A stretch of DNA of 64,000 nt, taken from Pseudomaricurvus sp. HS19. Lineage in GTDB: Bacteria; Pseudomonadota; Gammaproteobacteria; Pseudomonadales; Cellvibrionaceae. Below, piece after piece: positions 28,581 through 38,055 of the stretch (positions within the stretch are counted from its first letter, which is position 1; every line of letters starts with the position of its first letter). The DNA is taken from the NCBI RefSeq assembly GCF_009857815.1, contig NZ_WVVW01000002.1, forward strand, positions 124,001-188,000, in the 5' to 3' direction. The notes under the pieces were generated by a model that saw nothing but the letters and a program-made list of their open reading frames with translations, did not search any database and was not told the DNA's origin. The position numbers and the translations under genes were made by a program.

Positions 28581-29300
28581 ATGCAGCCCACCCTGCACCT
28601 TGGTGACAGCAGTGACGCCTTCTCCAAAGGCGGTAACCGCCTCTGCTTTGTCGATCCGGGCAACAAGGGACGCTGCATCAAGGTGCTGAGACCGGATCGC
28701 AGCCCGGAGAAGAAGCGGCGGGAGAAATCCCTGCTGAAACGGCTCAAGCCATTGGACAACTTCAACGACAACCTGCAGGAGCTGCGCACCTATCAGCTGA
28801 TTGAAAGGCACGTGGGCGAAGCCGCTTTTGAGCTGGTGCCGCGCTGCTACGGCATGGTCGACACCAATCTGGGTGAGGGCCTCAGCAGCGAACTGATACG
28901 GGATGACGACGGCCAGATCTCCATTACCCTCAAGCAATACCTCTGGCAACAGGGGGAGACCCCGGCCATCAGTGCCTGCCTGCAACGCTTTGCCCAGCGC
29001 TGGAGCGAGCTGGGCATGCCCTCCCGCAACCTGCTGCTGCACAATGTGGTTGTACAGTGCCAGCAGGGTCAGCCTCAAAAGCTGATCGTCATTGATGGAC
29101 TGGGCTGGTCGGACACCATCCCTGTTGCCTACTGGATCAAGGCCCTGGCCCGCCGCAAGGCCGCCAGAAAGGTGCGCCTGATCCACAAGGCTATCGACCA
29201 GCTGCTGTACAAAAAGGCTCATAACCTTAAATACGGCTATCACGGCTGGCTGACGGATGAGGCTCGCAGTGAGGCTGCCAGCCCCCCGCAGGATAGCTAA
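28581..29300 (+). CDS. YrbL-like (kinase-fold) protein in the LPS locus
   Basis: A 239-residue protein (244 if the ATG five codons upstream is used; the chosen one has GGAG nine bases before it). It fits the PhoP-regulated YrbL family: FSKGGNRLCFVDPGNKGRCI and IKVLRPD form the N-lobe with a candidate ATP-binding Lys. MPSRNLLLHNVVVQ resembles a kinase catalytic loop (Asn present, no clear HRD). LIVIDGLGWSD matches the metal-binding Asp-x-x region. Embedded among glycosyltransferases, it is a plausible core-sugar or glycolipid kinase. That role is inference. Confidence 0.8.
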   Translation: MQPTLHLGDSSDAFSKGGNRLCFVDPGNKGRCIKVLRPDRSPEKKRREKSLLKRLKPLDNFNDNLQELRTYQLIERHVGEAAFELVPRCYGMVDTNLGEGLSSELIRDDDGQISITLKQYLWQQGETPAISACLQRFAQRWSELGMPSRNLLLHNVVVQCQQGQPQKLIVIDGLGWSDTIPVAYWIKALARRKAARKVRLIHKAIDQLLYKKAHNLKYGYHGWLTDEARSEAASPPQDS

Positions 29301-29519
29301 CCCCCCCAGTCCCCCCTTCGACTAGCTGCCACTGGCGCTCCGGAGCAGCCAGCTTGTGGCCGCCGTGGCAGTTTCGGCAAATAATGGGATCGCAGCCCTT
29401 CTGTTAATTGCCCCCACTTCCTATAATGACCAGAGGTAATAACAGCTATTAACTCCCGTTATACATCCTGTTCAGGCCGGCCATGTCCCACGGCCAGCGA
29501 CACCGAGGTAAAAAGCCAG
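29301..29519. other. Intergenic gap with a TAAC-N4-ATTAAC element
   Basis: This 219-base gap precedes the GT2 gene. AATAACAGCTATTAAC at 29438-29453 shares the TAA-N6-TTA core seen at three other sites. No gene is visible. The gap probably carries a promoter for the downstream GT2 gene. Confidence 0.4.
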
Positions 29520-30461
29520 ATGGCAACAGAAAGAGCCCACGTCCCTCACCTGTGCATTTGTGTCTGCACCAGGGAACGTCCACAGATGCTCTCCAGGTTT
29601 ATCGAAAGCTACCTGCAACTGAAGTTGCCGGCGGGGCTCAGTATCAGTCTCGAGGTGGTAGAAAACGACCAGCAACAGCATATGCAAGGGTTGGTCACCA
29701 GCGCGGGCACCACCTCCCACCCGGCCTATTATCATCACCAGCCCAAGCTCGGCATTCCCTGCGCCCGCAATACCAGTATCCATGCAGCACTGAGCAGGCA
29801 AGCCAGCCACATTGCTTTCGTCGATGATGATGAGCGCTTTGACCCTGATTGGCTGGTGAACATCTGGGCCTACCTCAATAGCCAGCCCGAGGAGACCGTC
29901 GTGCACGGCGCCGTCTATTCCGTGCTGCCGCCATCGGCCCCCACATACTACGAGGCTTTTTTTCAGCGCCAGATCGAACCCACTGACACCGCGCTGGATT
30001 TTTGCCGCACCAACAATGTGATCCTGCCGCTCACGGTACTGACCCGCCATGGGCTCTGGTTTGATGAATCCAAACCCCTGGCAGGAGGCACCGATAGCAA
30101 GCTGTTTCGGGCAGCCCATGCATTGGGCGTTCCTATCAAAAGCTGTGCCGAGGCAGTCATCTACGAGGACATACCACTGGAGAGAGCTAACGTCAGATGG
30201 CTCTCCCACCGCAACTTCCGCATCGGGCTGACTATGGGAGAGCAGGCCTCACAAGGAGCCGACGCCAACCAGGTCACACACTTTCTGCGGCAATCCGGCA
30301 AGGCCACCTCATGCCTCACCAAGTACCTCGCCCGCACCCTGCTGCTGCAGCGGAAGGAAAAGAATATTCGCTATTGGTTCAAAGCCTGCAAAACTATTGG
30401 CTGTGGACTGGGATCCCTGGGCGTCAAGGTAGACGCCTACAAAAATGTACAGGGGCACTGA
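29520..30461 (+). CDS. GT2 glycosyltransferase, paralogue A
   Basis: A 313-residue GT-A fold enzyme. The N-terminus LCICVCTRERPQMLSRFI is the nucleotide-binding strand; IAFVDDDERFDPDWLV has the DxD metal motif. CRTNNVILP and PLAGGTDSKLF are shared with the GT2 protein at 34789-35721, so they are paralogues. It converges on msbA with only 8 bases between stops. It probably adds a sugar to the LPS core or a glycan side chain. Confidence 0.9.
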   Translation: MATERAHVPHLCICVCTRERPQMLSRFIESYLQLKLPAGLSISLEVVENDQQQHMQGLVTSAGTTSHPAYYHHQPKLGIPCARNTSIHAALSRQASHIAFVDDDERFDPDWLVNIWAYLNSQPEETVVHGAVYSVLPPSAPTYYEAFFQRQIEPTDTALDFCRTNNVILPLTVLTRHGLWFDESKPLAGGTDSKLFRAAHALGVPIKSCAEAVIYEDIPLERANVRWLSHRNFRIGLTMGEQASQGADANQVTHFLRQSGKATSCLTKYLARTLLLQRKEKNIRYWFKACKTIGCGLGSLGVKVDAYKNVQGH

Positions 30462-30469
30462 CAGCGACC

Positions 30470-32224
30470 TCAGTCGCTGCCCTGCTGCAGATACTCGGCT
30501 GAATAGAGCCGCTTGTAGTATTCGCCATTCTGCAACAACTGCTGATGGCTGCCCTCCTCCTTGACCACGCCGTCTTCCATCACGATCAACCGGTCCGCAC
30601 GCTGAATGGTCGAGAGGCGGTGCGCGATCACAATGGTGGTGCGCGACTTCGCCAGCTCTTCAATAGCGGCGGTAATCTTCGCTTCCGATTCGTTGTCCAG
30701 TGCCGACGTCGCCTCGTCGAGAATCAGGATAGGAGCATCTTTCAGGAAGGCCCTGGCTATCGCCAGCCGCTGACGCTGGCCCCCGGACAGTTTGGAACCG
30801 TTCTCCCCCACCACACTGTGGATACCATCCGGCAGCTGCTCCACAAAATCCAGCGCCTCGGCCCTGGCCAGAGCCTGGCGAATCTCCTCCTCGCCATACT
30901 GCGCCATACCGTAACCAATATTATTGAATACCGTATCGTCAAACAGGGTGACCCCCTGGCCGACCACAGAAAACTGTTGGCGAAGATTGCCGAGGCGGTA
31001 GTCATTTACATCCACGCCATCCACAAAAATGGCCCCGGACTGTACCTGATAGTGGCGGTAGAGCAGGCTCGCCAGGGTGGTCTTGCCACTCCCGGAACGC
31101 CCCACCAGAGCCACCATCTCACCGGCTTTGACATTCAGGCTTATGCTATTGAGAACCGGCTTATCCAGTGACGGATAGCTGAAGGTGAGGTTGCGGATCT
31201 CAATCTCTCCCTTAACCCGCTCGCTCTCATGGGTACCGGTATCGCGCTCCTTGTCAGCGTCCAGCACCTCGAACACCAGCTCGGCACCGATAATACCCCG
31301 CTGGATAATCACACCCACACCACTCAACTGACGCATTGGCTTGGGAATCAGGGCAATTGCCGTCAGGTAGCCGACCAACTCACCGGTGGTGTACTTCTCC
31401 AGAATGGCCGGATCCAATAACAGGGCCACAATTGCCGCCACGGCCATCGCAATAATGGTTTGGGAAATTGGCGAGTAACAAGCCTGCACCAGGCGGATCT
31501 TCATCTGCGTCTTGAAGGCCGCACTCAAAGCCTTGTTGTAACGCTTGGACTCGTAGCCTTCCGCACCAAAGGTTCTGACCACCATAAAGTTGCTGAGTGT
31601 TTCCTTAAGAATCTGCAACCCCTGACTCAGGGCCGCTTCATTCCTGCGGGCGTACTTGCGGAAGTATTTGCCGGTACGGGAAACCAGCAATCCCAAAATG
31701 GGAGCGGCCACCAGAAACACCAGGGACAGCTCCCAATTGAGGTAAAAGGCATAACCCAACAGCACGATTACCGAAAGGCCTTCCTGAATCAGCTTTTTCA
31801 GCGCATTGGTAACCGCGGCTTTTACCTGTCCAACCCCGGAGCTGACCCTGTGCATAATCTGCCCATGGCTGGTGCGATCGTAATACTCCGCGGGCAGCAC
31901 CAGCAGCTTGGCGAAAATATCCTCGCGCAAGGAGTGAATAATCTTCGCGCCCACATACTCGTTGTAGTAAGTACCGAGAAAGGTACCCAGGCCACGAACC
32001 ATAAAGATGCCAACCGCTGCCGCCGGCAGGTAGAGACGCGCGTCGCTGTTTTTCTGGTTCAGGGCCTCGATAATCAGCTCCATCATCTTGGCCATCATGG
32101 CCTGACTGGAGGCGAACATGGTGAAGCCCACAATGCTGACCACAAAGGGTATGATCAGCGGTCGCAGGTACTTCAATAGTCGCAGGTAAGTGCGAAAAGC
32201 ATTCCCGGACTCAGTAGCTTTCAT
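30470..32224 (-). CDS. msbA: Lipid A/LPS flippase ABC transporter MsbA
   Basis: A 584-residue half-transporter; the ATG at 32224 is preferred to a TTG three codons upstream. Six membrane segments occupy residues 1-320. The ATPase domain has Walker A GRSGSGKTTL, the signature LSGGQRQRLA, Walker B ILILDEATSALD and the switch His in VIAHRLSTI. HEILRVSS-like coupling-helix sequence (HGQIMHRVSSGVGQVKAAV) is typical of MsbA. It flips lipid A-core across the inner membrane. Its place inside the glycosyltransferase cluster supports that role over a drug exporter. Confidence 0.93.
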   Translation of the reverse strand: MKATESGNAFRTYLRLLKYLRPLIIPFVVSIVGFTMFASSQAMMAKMMELIIEALNQKNSDARLYLPAAAVGIFMVRGLGTFLGTYYNEYVGAKIIHSLREDIFAKLLVLPAEYYDRTSHGQIMHRVSSGVGQVKAAVTNALKKLIQEGLSVIVLLGYAFYLNWELSLVFLVAAPILGLLVSRTGKYFRKYARRNEAALSQGLQILKETLSNFMVVRTFGAEGYESKRYNKALSAAFKTQMKIRLVQACYSPISQTIIAMAVAAIVALLLDPAILEKYTTGELVGYLTAIALIPKPMRQLSGVGVIIQRGIIGAELVFEVLDADKERDTGTHESERVKGEIEIRNLTFSYPSLDKPVLNSISLNVKAGEMVALVGRSGSGKTTLASLLYRHYQVQSGAIFVDGVDVNDYRLGNLRQQFSVVGQGVTLFDDTVFNNIGYGMAQYGEEEIRQALARAEALDFVEQLPDGIHSVVGENGSKLSGGQRQRLAIARAFLKDAPILILDEATSALDNESEAKITAAIEELAKSRTTIVIAHRLSTIQRADRLIVMEDGVVKEEGSHQQLLQNGEYYKRLYSAEYLQQGSD

Positions 32225-32439
32225 ATCAATCAACCTAATTTAGCGATCAGCTGCTCAGACCAGCTTAATGTTGGCGGGCCATCTGACCCGGAAGGAGCGT
32301 AATCATACGTGAACCCCTAATCAATGTCCCGACGGAGTAGGGCCGGCATAAAATCCATCAGGTGCAGAAGATGACGGCACCGGGACGAGCCAACGAATCA
32401 AAACGCAGCGCATCCAGCTATCCTGCCCACAATCACCTG

Positions 32440-33633
32440 TCACACCAGATCATCGAGGCTCTTAATCACGGTGACACCAAAGCAGAGCCTAAGCCATACA
32501 GCACTCCCGCCAGGGGCGTCGCCCAGATAGCCAAATGTTGTTTTACCCCTGATCACACGACTCAAAACAACCTTCAATGTCCGCAAGTATTTGGACACGG
32601 ACTTGCCTTTACGCAAATCAACCAGGGCAGGACCCGCCAACGCCGAATTTGGGCAATACTCAATCGCCACACCTTTATTCGCGACCCTGACGATCTGTCC
32701 GCCGAGCTCTTCCAGAAAGGCCCGATCAATTGACAACAGGCTAACTTTTTTCCTCGGCCGGCTCTCGACCTCATAACCGAATTCGGCCAACAAGCCGCCT
32801 GCACACAGGTCGAAAGCCACCTTTTGCTCCTGTGTAAACAGGCCTTTCCAACGATAAAGGCGACTTTCATCCAACTCTCCAGTCACCTGCTGTTTCCAGG
32901 ATTCGTTGCGGGACATGACATCCATCCCCGAGGAGCTGGTATCAAGCATTCCGCTCTCGAAAGACTCGCCAATAAAACTGCAAATCTCCGTCAGCACCTT
33001 TTCTGGCTCCCGCACCAGGGTTTCATACTTCACGGTCAGGCTTTTGTCGTCCTGAAGGAAGAAGTCACCTGTCCTTTCGAACCACTCGCTACAAATATAG
33101 CAATTGACCAATTCCTGGCGACTGGCCCAGGGGAGTTGCCTCATGGAAATCGCGGAATCGCGAAAATCCCGCACTATCCTGATAATTTTTGCCTCCGGGT
33201 AGGCGGCCCTTAAGGTATCCAGGTGCAGCAAATGACGCGGTGTTTTCTCCGCCCAGCGAGGCTTACCTTTCTTCGCGGCATAGGTACCGACCAGCGCATC
33301 AAACAGCGCCGCCACCGACGGCTCCCGATCTTTAAGCGCGGCAAACAACTCCTGTTCGCTGACACCAAAAAGATCAATTACCCGCTGCTCTGCCAGAACC
33401 ACCCTACTGACCCGCTCCACAGCCAGAGCCGGCCAGTTACGGTCCCGAAACATCCTCTTCAGCACCGCCGGCTTCAGTTTATTCAGCAGCTGTGACTCCG
33501 GCCCACAGGCGATACGACTGTGGGCGTTCAACATGGCCGCCAGCAAGCTGCTACCGGAGCGGGAAGCTCCTACCACGAAGACGGGTGGCTCCGCTGACTG
33601 CGAACCGGCTACGGGAACAGGATTATTTTTCAT
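32440..33633 (-). CDS. Sulfotransferase family protein
   Basis: A 397-residue P-loop sulfotransferase. The 5'-phosphosulfate loop is FVVGASRSGSSLLAAMLNAH near residue 20, and the 3'-phosphate-binding region is IIRIVRDFRDSAISMRQLPW, with the conserved Arg and Ser. It should transfer sulfate from PAPS to a sugar hydroxyl. The C-terminal 150 residues are less conserved and may determine the acceptor. Its start overlaps the end of the upstream GT4 gene by 11 nt, which ties it to the glycan operon and suggests a sulfated LPS or polysaccharide. Confidence 0.88.
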   Translation of the reverse strand: MKNNPVPVAGSQSAEPPVFVVGASRSGSSLLAAMLNAHSRIACGPESQLLNKLKPAVLKRMFRDRNWPALAVERVSRVVLAEQRVIDLFGVSEQELFAALKDREPSVAALFDALVGTYAAKKGKPRWAEKTPRHLLHLDTLRAAYPEAKIIRIVRDFRDSAISMRQLPWASRQELVNCYICSEWFERTGDFFLQDDKSLTVKYETLVREPEKVLTEICSFIGESFESGMLDTSSSGMDVMSRNESWKQQVTGELDESRLYRWKGLFTQEQKVAFDLCAGGLLAEFGYEVESRPRKKVSLLSIDRAFLEELGGQIVRVANKGVAIEYCPNSALAGPALVDLRKGKSVSKYLRTLKVVLSRVIRGKTTFGYLGDAPGGSAVWLRLCFGVTVIKSLDDLV

Positions 33634-34783
33634 CCAGCTTTATGCTCGCCACCAGATCAATGGATTGTGAAACCACCCTGTCCCAGCCAAACTCGGTCTC
33701 GGCGAACTCGCGGGCTTTGTCACCCATCCGCCGGCGTAAAGGCTCATCAGCGAGCAGCTGTCCAACAGCCCCGGCAATGGCTCCGACATCGCCCTGCGGC
33801 ACCAGCAACCCGGTTGTACCATCCTGCAGCATCTCCGGGACACCGCCGGCATCGGTTGCTACCAGCGGCACGCCGTTGGCCTGAGCCTCACAGATACTGC
33901 GTCCCATGGTTTCAGTATGAAGGTAGCGACGCCCTTTCGACTCCCGCATCACATCTTTTGATGTCGACAGATACAGCGCGCTGTGCTTATAAAAGCCCTG
34001 CACCATCAATGGACTGACCTTGCCATAAAAGCAGACATCATCAGCGAGGCCCAGTTCACCAGCCAGATTTCTGAGATCCTTTTCCAGTTCCCCCTCGCCG
34101 ACAATCACAAAAAGAAAACTCAAGCCCTGGCGCTTCACCTCAGCCAGCGCATGCAAGGCATCCTCAAGCCCCTTGAAATCCACCAGCCGGCCACAATTGA
34201 GAATGACCGGCCGATCGTCTGCAAGCTCAAGGGCGGGGGTTTGATCAGGCGCCGCTTCACAACCGCCCTTGATCACCCTCAGGCGTTTCTCCTCAATACC
34301 CAGCTCCGCGGAACGGCGCAGACTAAAGACGCTGTTGACTATGAGAAAGTCGAGCTGATTGACAGCGTCGATAAACGCACCGCTGGTACGATCCATAAAA
34401 AATATGTCGTTGCCACCGGAGCGGGCAACCTGGCGGTATCCCGCCGATTTATAACTCGCGTAAAAGGGGAACAGATCGAGCGTATTGTGGTAGATAAGGG
34501 TTTCCTCCGGTTTGAAGCCGGCACTGCGGAAAACCCGCTCCATCACGGACTGATCTTTCATTTCGCTTTTCCTGAGGTAAACCGTTGACACTTGCTCACC
34601 GTCGAAATCACGCAGGCGCGGCCGCCGGGACCTCCAGAAAGCCCTGCCCACAGTCACCACCAGAAGGTTGTAGGCTGCCGCCCTGGCCAGGTTGCGAATC
34701 ATGTAGTGGGCACTGGTTTCAATACCACCCACGTGCGCCGGAGGCAGATTTTTGGAGAAGACAATCAGGTTCTTTATAGCCAT
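33623..34783 (-). CDS. GT4 glycosyltransferase
   Basis: A 386-residue GT-B enzyme. The N-terminal MAIKNLIVFSKNLPPAHVGG includes the typical GGIET acceptor motif. The second domain has VILNCGRLVDFKGLEDALHA and an EX7E region in MGRSICEAQANGVPLVATDA. A DGTTGLLVPQGD segment follows. It is 5 nt downstream of a GT2 gene and overlaps the sulfotransferase gene, so the order in the transcript is ligase-like, GT2, GT4, sulfotransferase. Confidence 0.9.
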   Translation of the reverse strand: MAIKNLIVFSKNLPPAHVGGIETSAHYMIRNLARAAAYNLLVVTVGRAFWRSRRPRLRDFDGEQVSTVYLRKSEMKDQSVMERVFRSAGFKPEETLIYHNTLDLFPFYASYKSAGYRQVARSGGNDIFFMDRTSGAFIDAVNQLDFLIVNSVFSLRRSAELGIEEKRLRVIKGGCEAAPDQTPALELADDRPVILNCGRLVDFKGLEDALHALAEVKRQGLSFLFVIVGEGELEKDLRNLAGELGLADDVCFYGKVSPLMVQGFYKHSALYLSTSKDVMRESKGRRYLHTETMGRSICEAQANGVPLVATDAGGVPEMLQDGTTGLLVPQGDVGAIAGAVGQLLADEPLRRRMGDKAREFAETEFGWDRVVSQSIDLVASIKLDEK

Positions 34784-34788
34784 GACGC

Positions 34789-35721
34789 TCAGTCGGTTAC
34801 CTTATAACTTTCTACTTCCTTGCCTCTCAGACCGGCACAGGCACCCAGCGCCTTGTGCACACGCAACCACGCCTGGTTGCGTTTCAGTTTGCGTCCAACG
34901 CATGTAAATACCAATGTTTTTATCAGATTGCTGATAATCGAGAACAGCGCGGAGGTTAGTATTTTTACCACCCCCTGTCCCTGCTGGCGTCGCCGCCAGG
35001 TTTCAGTAATACCAGCCCGGTACTTGCGCCCCTGCATCCACTTGATGCGTGCACGGGACTCGGGAATACGTTCGAAAACAACCGCCTCATCGCATTTTTT
35101 AATCTGCACACCAAGCTGATGTGCGGCGAAGAAAAACTTGGTGTCTGTGCCGCCAGCCAGGGGCACAGAGATATCAAAGCGCAGCCCCAGCTCCCGCGCC
35201 AGGCGTATGGGAAGTATCACGTTATTGGTGGCACAGGCGGTAAGGTCAGTACCGGTAGGCCGCTCCTTCGCCTTGATCAGTCCACTGATCTCAGGAGGAG
35301 TGTTTTCCGGAAAAATCGGGATCACTTTACCGGAAACAACGATATCGCCACCCTGCTGCTGGCAGTAGCCGTACAGCTCGGACAGCCAGTCAGCATCGAC
35401 CCATTCATCATCGTCAATAAAGACCACATAGTCACAGGCTTCAGCCAGGCAGAATTCCAGCGCATTGTTACGAGCCACGGGGATGCCCCGCTGCGGCTCG
35501 CAACGGTAGTGGATTCCGAACCGACCCTGGGTGTCAAACTGCTCAACCAGCGCCCTGGAGAGCTGCTCAGTATCATTTTCAATCACCGTCACCAGTAATT
35601 CGACACCGTCAATCTCACGCAAGCCGGTGAGTGATTGCAGGCAATTACCCAGCAGGTCGGGGCGGCGGTAAGTGAGGATACAGATATTGATCCGCACCCT
35701 CTTGTCACCTACGGAAGTCAT
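34789..35721 (-). CDS. GT2 glycosyltransferase, paralogue B
   Basis: A 310-residue GT-A enzyme. INICILTYRRPDLLGNCL is the N-terminal strand and VVFIDDDEWVDADWLSELY the DxD region. CATNNVILP and PLAGGTDTKFFFAAH match the GT2 at 29520-30461. The C-terminal tail contains a basic, partly hydrophobic segment (LFSIISNLIKTLVFTCVGRK), perhaps a membrane association helix. It overlaps the upstream ligase-like gene by ATGA, showing translational coupling. Confidence 0.9.
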   Translation of the reverse strand: MTSVGDKRVRINICILTYRRPDLLGNCLQSLTGLREIDGVELLVTVIENDTEQLSRALVEQFDTQGRFGIHYRCEPQRGIPVARNNALEFCLAEACDYVVFIDDDEWVDADWLSELYGYCQQQGGDIVVSGKVIPIFPENTPPEISGLIKAKERPTGTDLTACATNNVILPIRLARELGLRFDISVPLAGGTDTKFFFAAHQLGVQIKKCDEAVVFERIPESRARIKWMQGRKYRAGITETWRRRQQGQGVVKILTSALFSIISNLIKTLVFTCVGRKLKRNQAWLRVHKALGACAGLRGKEVESYKVTD

Positions 35722-36935
35722 CCTAAGCGATTCTCCAGATCTTTCTTTTGCATATTGGCGGCGAGCGCAAAGGCAATGGGAACCCAGGTCCAGAACCAGG
35801 AATCCTCCGGACGCACCAATGGAAATTTACCACCGGACAAGGAAGCAAACAGGCAGTACACCAGCACCACCCCCCACATCCGTTGCATGACTGTCGGGCC
35901 GCGAAAACACAAAACCACCAGCCATAGCAGCGGCCCCAGGAACAGCGCAAAGCCCACCAGGCCTGATTGCCTCAGCAAGGCCAGGGGCAGGTTGTGCTCA
36001 TGGGAGAATATCTCGCCATTGGTACCCACAATTTCAGCATCACGCATGTAGCCATAACCAAACCAGGGGTGTTGCAGCCACTCCTGCAGCGCCGCCGGCC
36101 AGATAAAATTCCGATTCGACCAGCCATCGCCGGAAAAGTCTGACACCACACCGAGGGCCAGTACCAAACCGGCCGCAATCAGCAGCAGTACCGACAGACT
36201 GCGCCAATGGCGCTTCAAAACACTCTTGATATGCTCATCCATCAACAGCAGGAAAGGCAGCGTCAGTACCACGGCATAAGCGGCGCCTTTTGAGCGGGTC
36301 AACAGTATCACAGCAACCGCCAAATAAATGTTGAACAGCGCAAGACCTTTGCGCCAGGCACCCTGTAACAGGTAGAGACCGCCCACCCCGAGAAACAGCA
36401 TCACACCGTAGGTTTTCGCCAACCGGTTCTGGTTGCCAAATTTCCACCCGGGCACCATGGGCTCATCAATGCTCCAGTCGTTGTGCAGGCCATATTGCAG
36501 GATGAAAACAATGGCAGCCAGTGAGGCGACAAGATACAAGGGCAGCAACAGCTTCTGCACCAGCCCCGGATTGCGGGTGCATGCAAAACCGACCAGTAAC
36601 AGCCAGCAGATGACATAGCACACTTCACGCAGTGCTCTCAGCAGGTGCCGTGAATCACTGATATCAAACCACAGCGCTGTCACACCCAGGTACAGGACGG
36701 TGACCAACATCAGCTGTATCAACCGTTCTGACCATATCGGCCGGTAGCTCACCAGAAACAGGGATATCAGCCAGGGTACGGCCAGCAAGCCCTGAAACAG
36801 CTCCCGCTGTGCCCCCTCGTCAGGGATGACAAAGAACGCGATAACAAATCCACAGACGGCCAACAAAGACCACCAGCGCGCCCAACTATCCAATTTGCTC
36901 ACGTTGTGGGCATCACTAATTGCAGTGCGCAACAC
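35718..36935 (-). CDS. O-antigen ligase-like (Wzy/WaaL) membrane protein
   Basis: A 405-residue polytopic membrane protein starting at GTG with AAGGATCTGAGT upstream. About eleven hydrophobic segments are present. The large periplasmic loop has WPAALQEWLQHPWFGYGYMR and SHEHNLPLALLRQSGLVGF, the His-containing motif of the Wzy_C/O-antigen ligase family. It either ligates a glycan to lipid A-core or polymerises repeat units; the two are hard to tell apart from sequence. As first gene of a four-gene operon with GT2, GT4 and sulfotransferase it probably acts on their product. Confidence 0.88.
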   Translation of the reverse strand: MLRTAISDAHNVSKLDSWARWWSLLAVCGFVIAFFVIPDEGAQRELFQGLLAVPWLISLFLVSYRPIWSERLIQLMLVTVLYLGVTALWFDISDSRHLLRALREVCYVICWLLLVGFACTRNPGLVQKLLLPLYLVASLAAIVFILQYGLHNDWSIDEPMVPGWKFGNQNRLAKTYGVMLFLGVGGLYLLQGAWRKGLALFNIYLAVAVILLTRSKGAAYAVVLTLPFLLLMDEHIKSVLKRHWRSLSVLLLIAAGLVLALGVVSDFSGDGWSNRNFIWPAALQEWLQHPWFGYGYMRDAEIVGTNGEIFSHEHNLPLALLRQSGLVGFALFLGPLLWLVVLCFRGPTVMQRMWGVVLVYCLFASLSGGKFPLVRPEDSWFWTWVPIAFALAANMQKKDLENRLG

Positions 36936-37029
36936 TCAGATCCTTCCTGTCTGCATTTGATATCGTCTCGGGCACCTCCGGGTGAGGCCTGCCGTAACCG
37001 CAGCATCGCCCTCCCCTGCTGCCCACGGC

Positions 37030-38055
37030 CTAGCCCCAAACCCGCTGCACATGATCTGCCAGCTGTGACGGGGTCAAGGTATGAAATGCCCGGCGATCTA
37101 CCCACCCGTCATCACAGTCACTGCTGCCGGTCAGCCCGTCCGGTGCGGCTGTTGCTTTGTCACCCGCCCCAAAGAACGATAACTGCTCTGCGGTCGTGTC
37201 GCTACAGGGCAGGCAGGCAATGCCAACACTGGCCGCCAGCAACATACTGTCTGGGTCATCGCCGCAGGCCACCTCGCAGGCAGAGAGCAATAGCGCCTGC
37301 GTCCAAAGCATATCCGTATTGCTCAGGTGACGATTATCCTGGTGACGGCCACTCAGGTCACAGAAGTGCGCGGCCAATGGTTCATCCAGCTCGGAGGCAA
37401 TAACTTCGGCATCCTCGGCGCAACCGAGGTAGATCACCTGCCAACCGGCCTCCAGCAGCAACAGTGCTGTCTCGGTCACGCTCTCTTCCGGCCAATCATC
37501 GCTGTCAGCTCTAGGACACAGCGCCACCAGCTTCTCTGGTTGCAACCCACATTCCCGCAACAGTGCCTGACGTTGCTCCCCAGACCATTGCAATTGCGGC
37601 AGCAGACCCGCCGGGCTCACAGTCCCCGCATCTGCCGCTAATGCGGTATAGCGCTGGTGCAGGGCCATACGCCGACTGTCAAAGCGGCGCGGATCGTTTA
37701 ACAGGAAGTATCGCATCCGACCCAGCCAGCCGGTGCGCAGCGGTATGCCCGCCAGCCAGGGCACCAGCGCCGAGGGCAGGTCATCCGGGCAGACAAACGC
37801 CTGCTGATAACCGCGCTGGCGGATGTGTTGCGCCAGCTGCCAGCGCGCCTCCGGGCGCCATTGCCCTGCTGGCACCGGCCGGGCAATGAAATTTGTCACC
37901 TCAGGCATCAGTGTAACCAGTGCCTGAAAGCGCCCGGCCGCCAGCAAATCAATCTCGGCTCGGGGAGCCTGCAACCGCAATTGGCGCAGCAACCCATGGC
38001 ACCAGAGCAGCTGCTCCAGGCTCTCGGGCGCGACAACAAGTATTCTGTTACTCAT
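37030..38055 (-). CDS. WaaF-like heptosyltransferase homologue with degenerate signature residues
   Basis: A 341-residue GT9 protein starting MSNRILVVAPESLEQLLWCH. Homology to WaaF is clear along its length, for example SALVPWLAGIPLRTGWLGRM followed by RYFLLND. The signature sites are altered: where WaaF has GPSWVGDM this has APESLEQL, where it has PGAEFGPAKRWP this has PRADSDDWP, and the NDSGLMHVAAA motif reads GDDPDSMLLAA. The catalytic Asp, the donor-binding Lys and the His-containing motif therefore look lost. The locus beside ilvE and glnE is the usual place of waaF. It may be inactive or repurposed. Confidence 0.82.
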   Translation of the reverse strand: MSNRILVVAPESLEQLLWCHGLLRQLRLQAPRAEIDLLAAGRFQALVTLMPEVTNFIARPVPAGQWRPEARWQLAQHIRQRGYQQAFVCPDDLPSALVPWLAGIPLRTGWLGRMRYFLLNDPRRFDSRRMALHQRYTALAADAGTVSPAGLLPQLQWSGEQRQALLRECGLQPEKLVALCPRADSDDWPEESVTETALLLLEAGWQVIYLGCAEDAEVIASELDEPLAAHFCDLSGRHQDNRHLSNTDMLWTQALLLSACEVACGDDPDSMLLAASVGIACLPCSDTTAEQLSFFGAGDKATAAPDGLTGSSDCDDGWVDRRAFHTLTPSQLADHVQRVWG

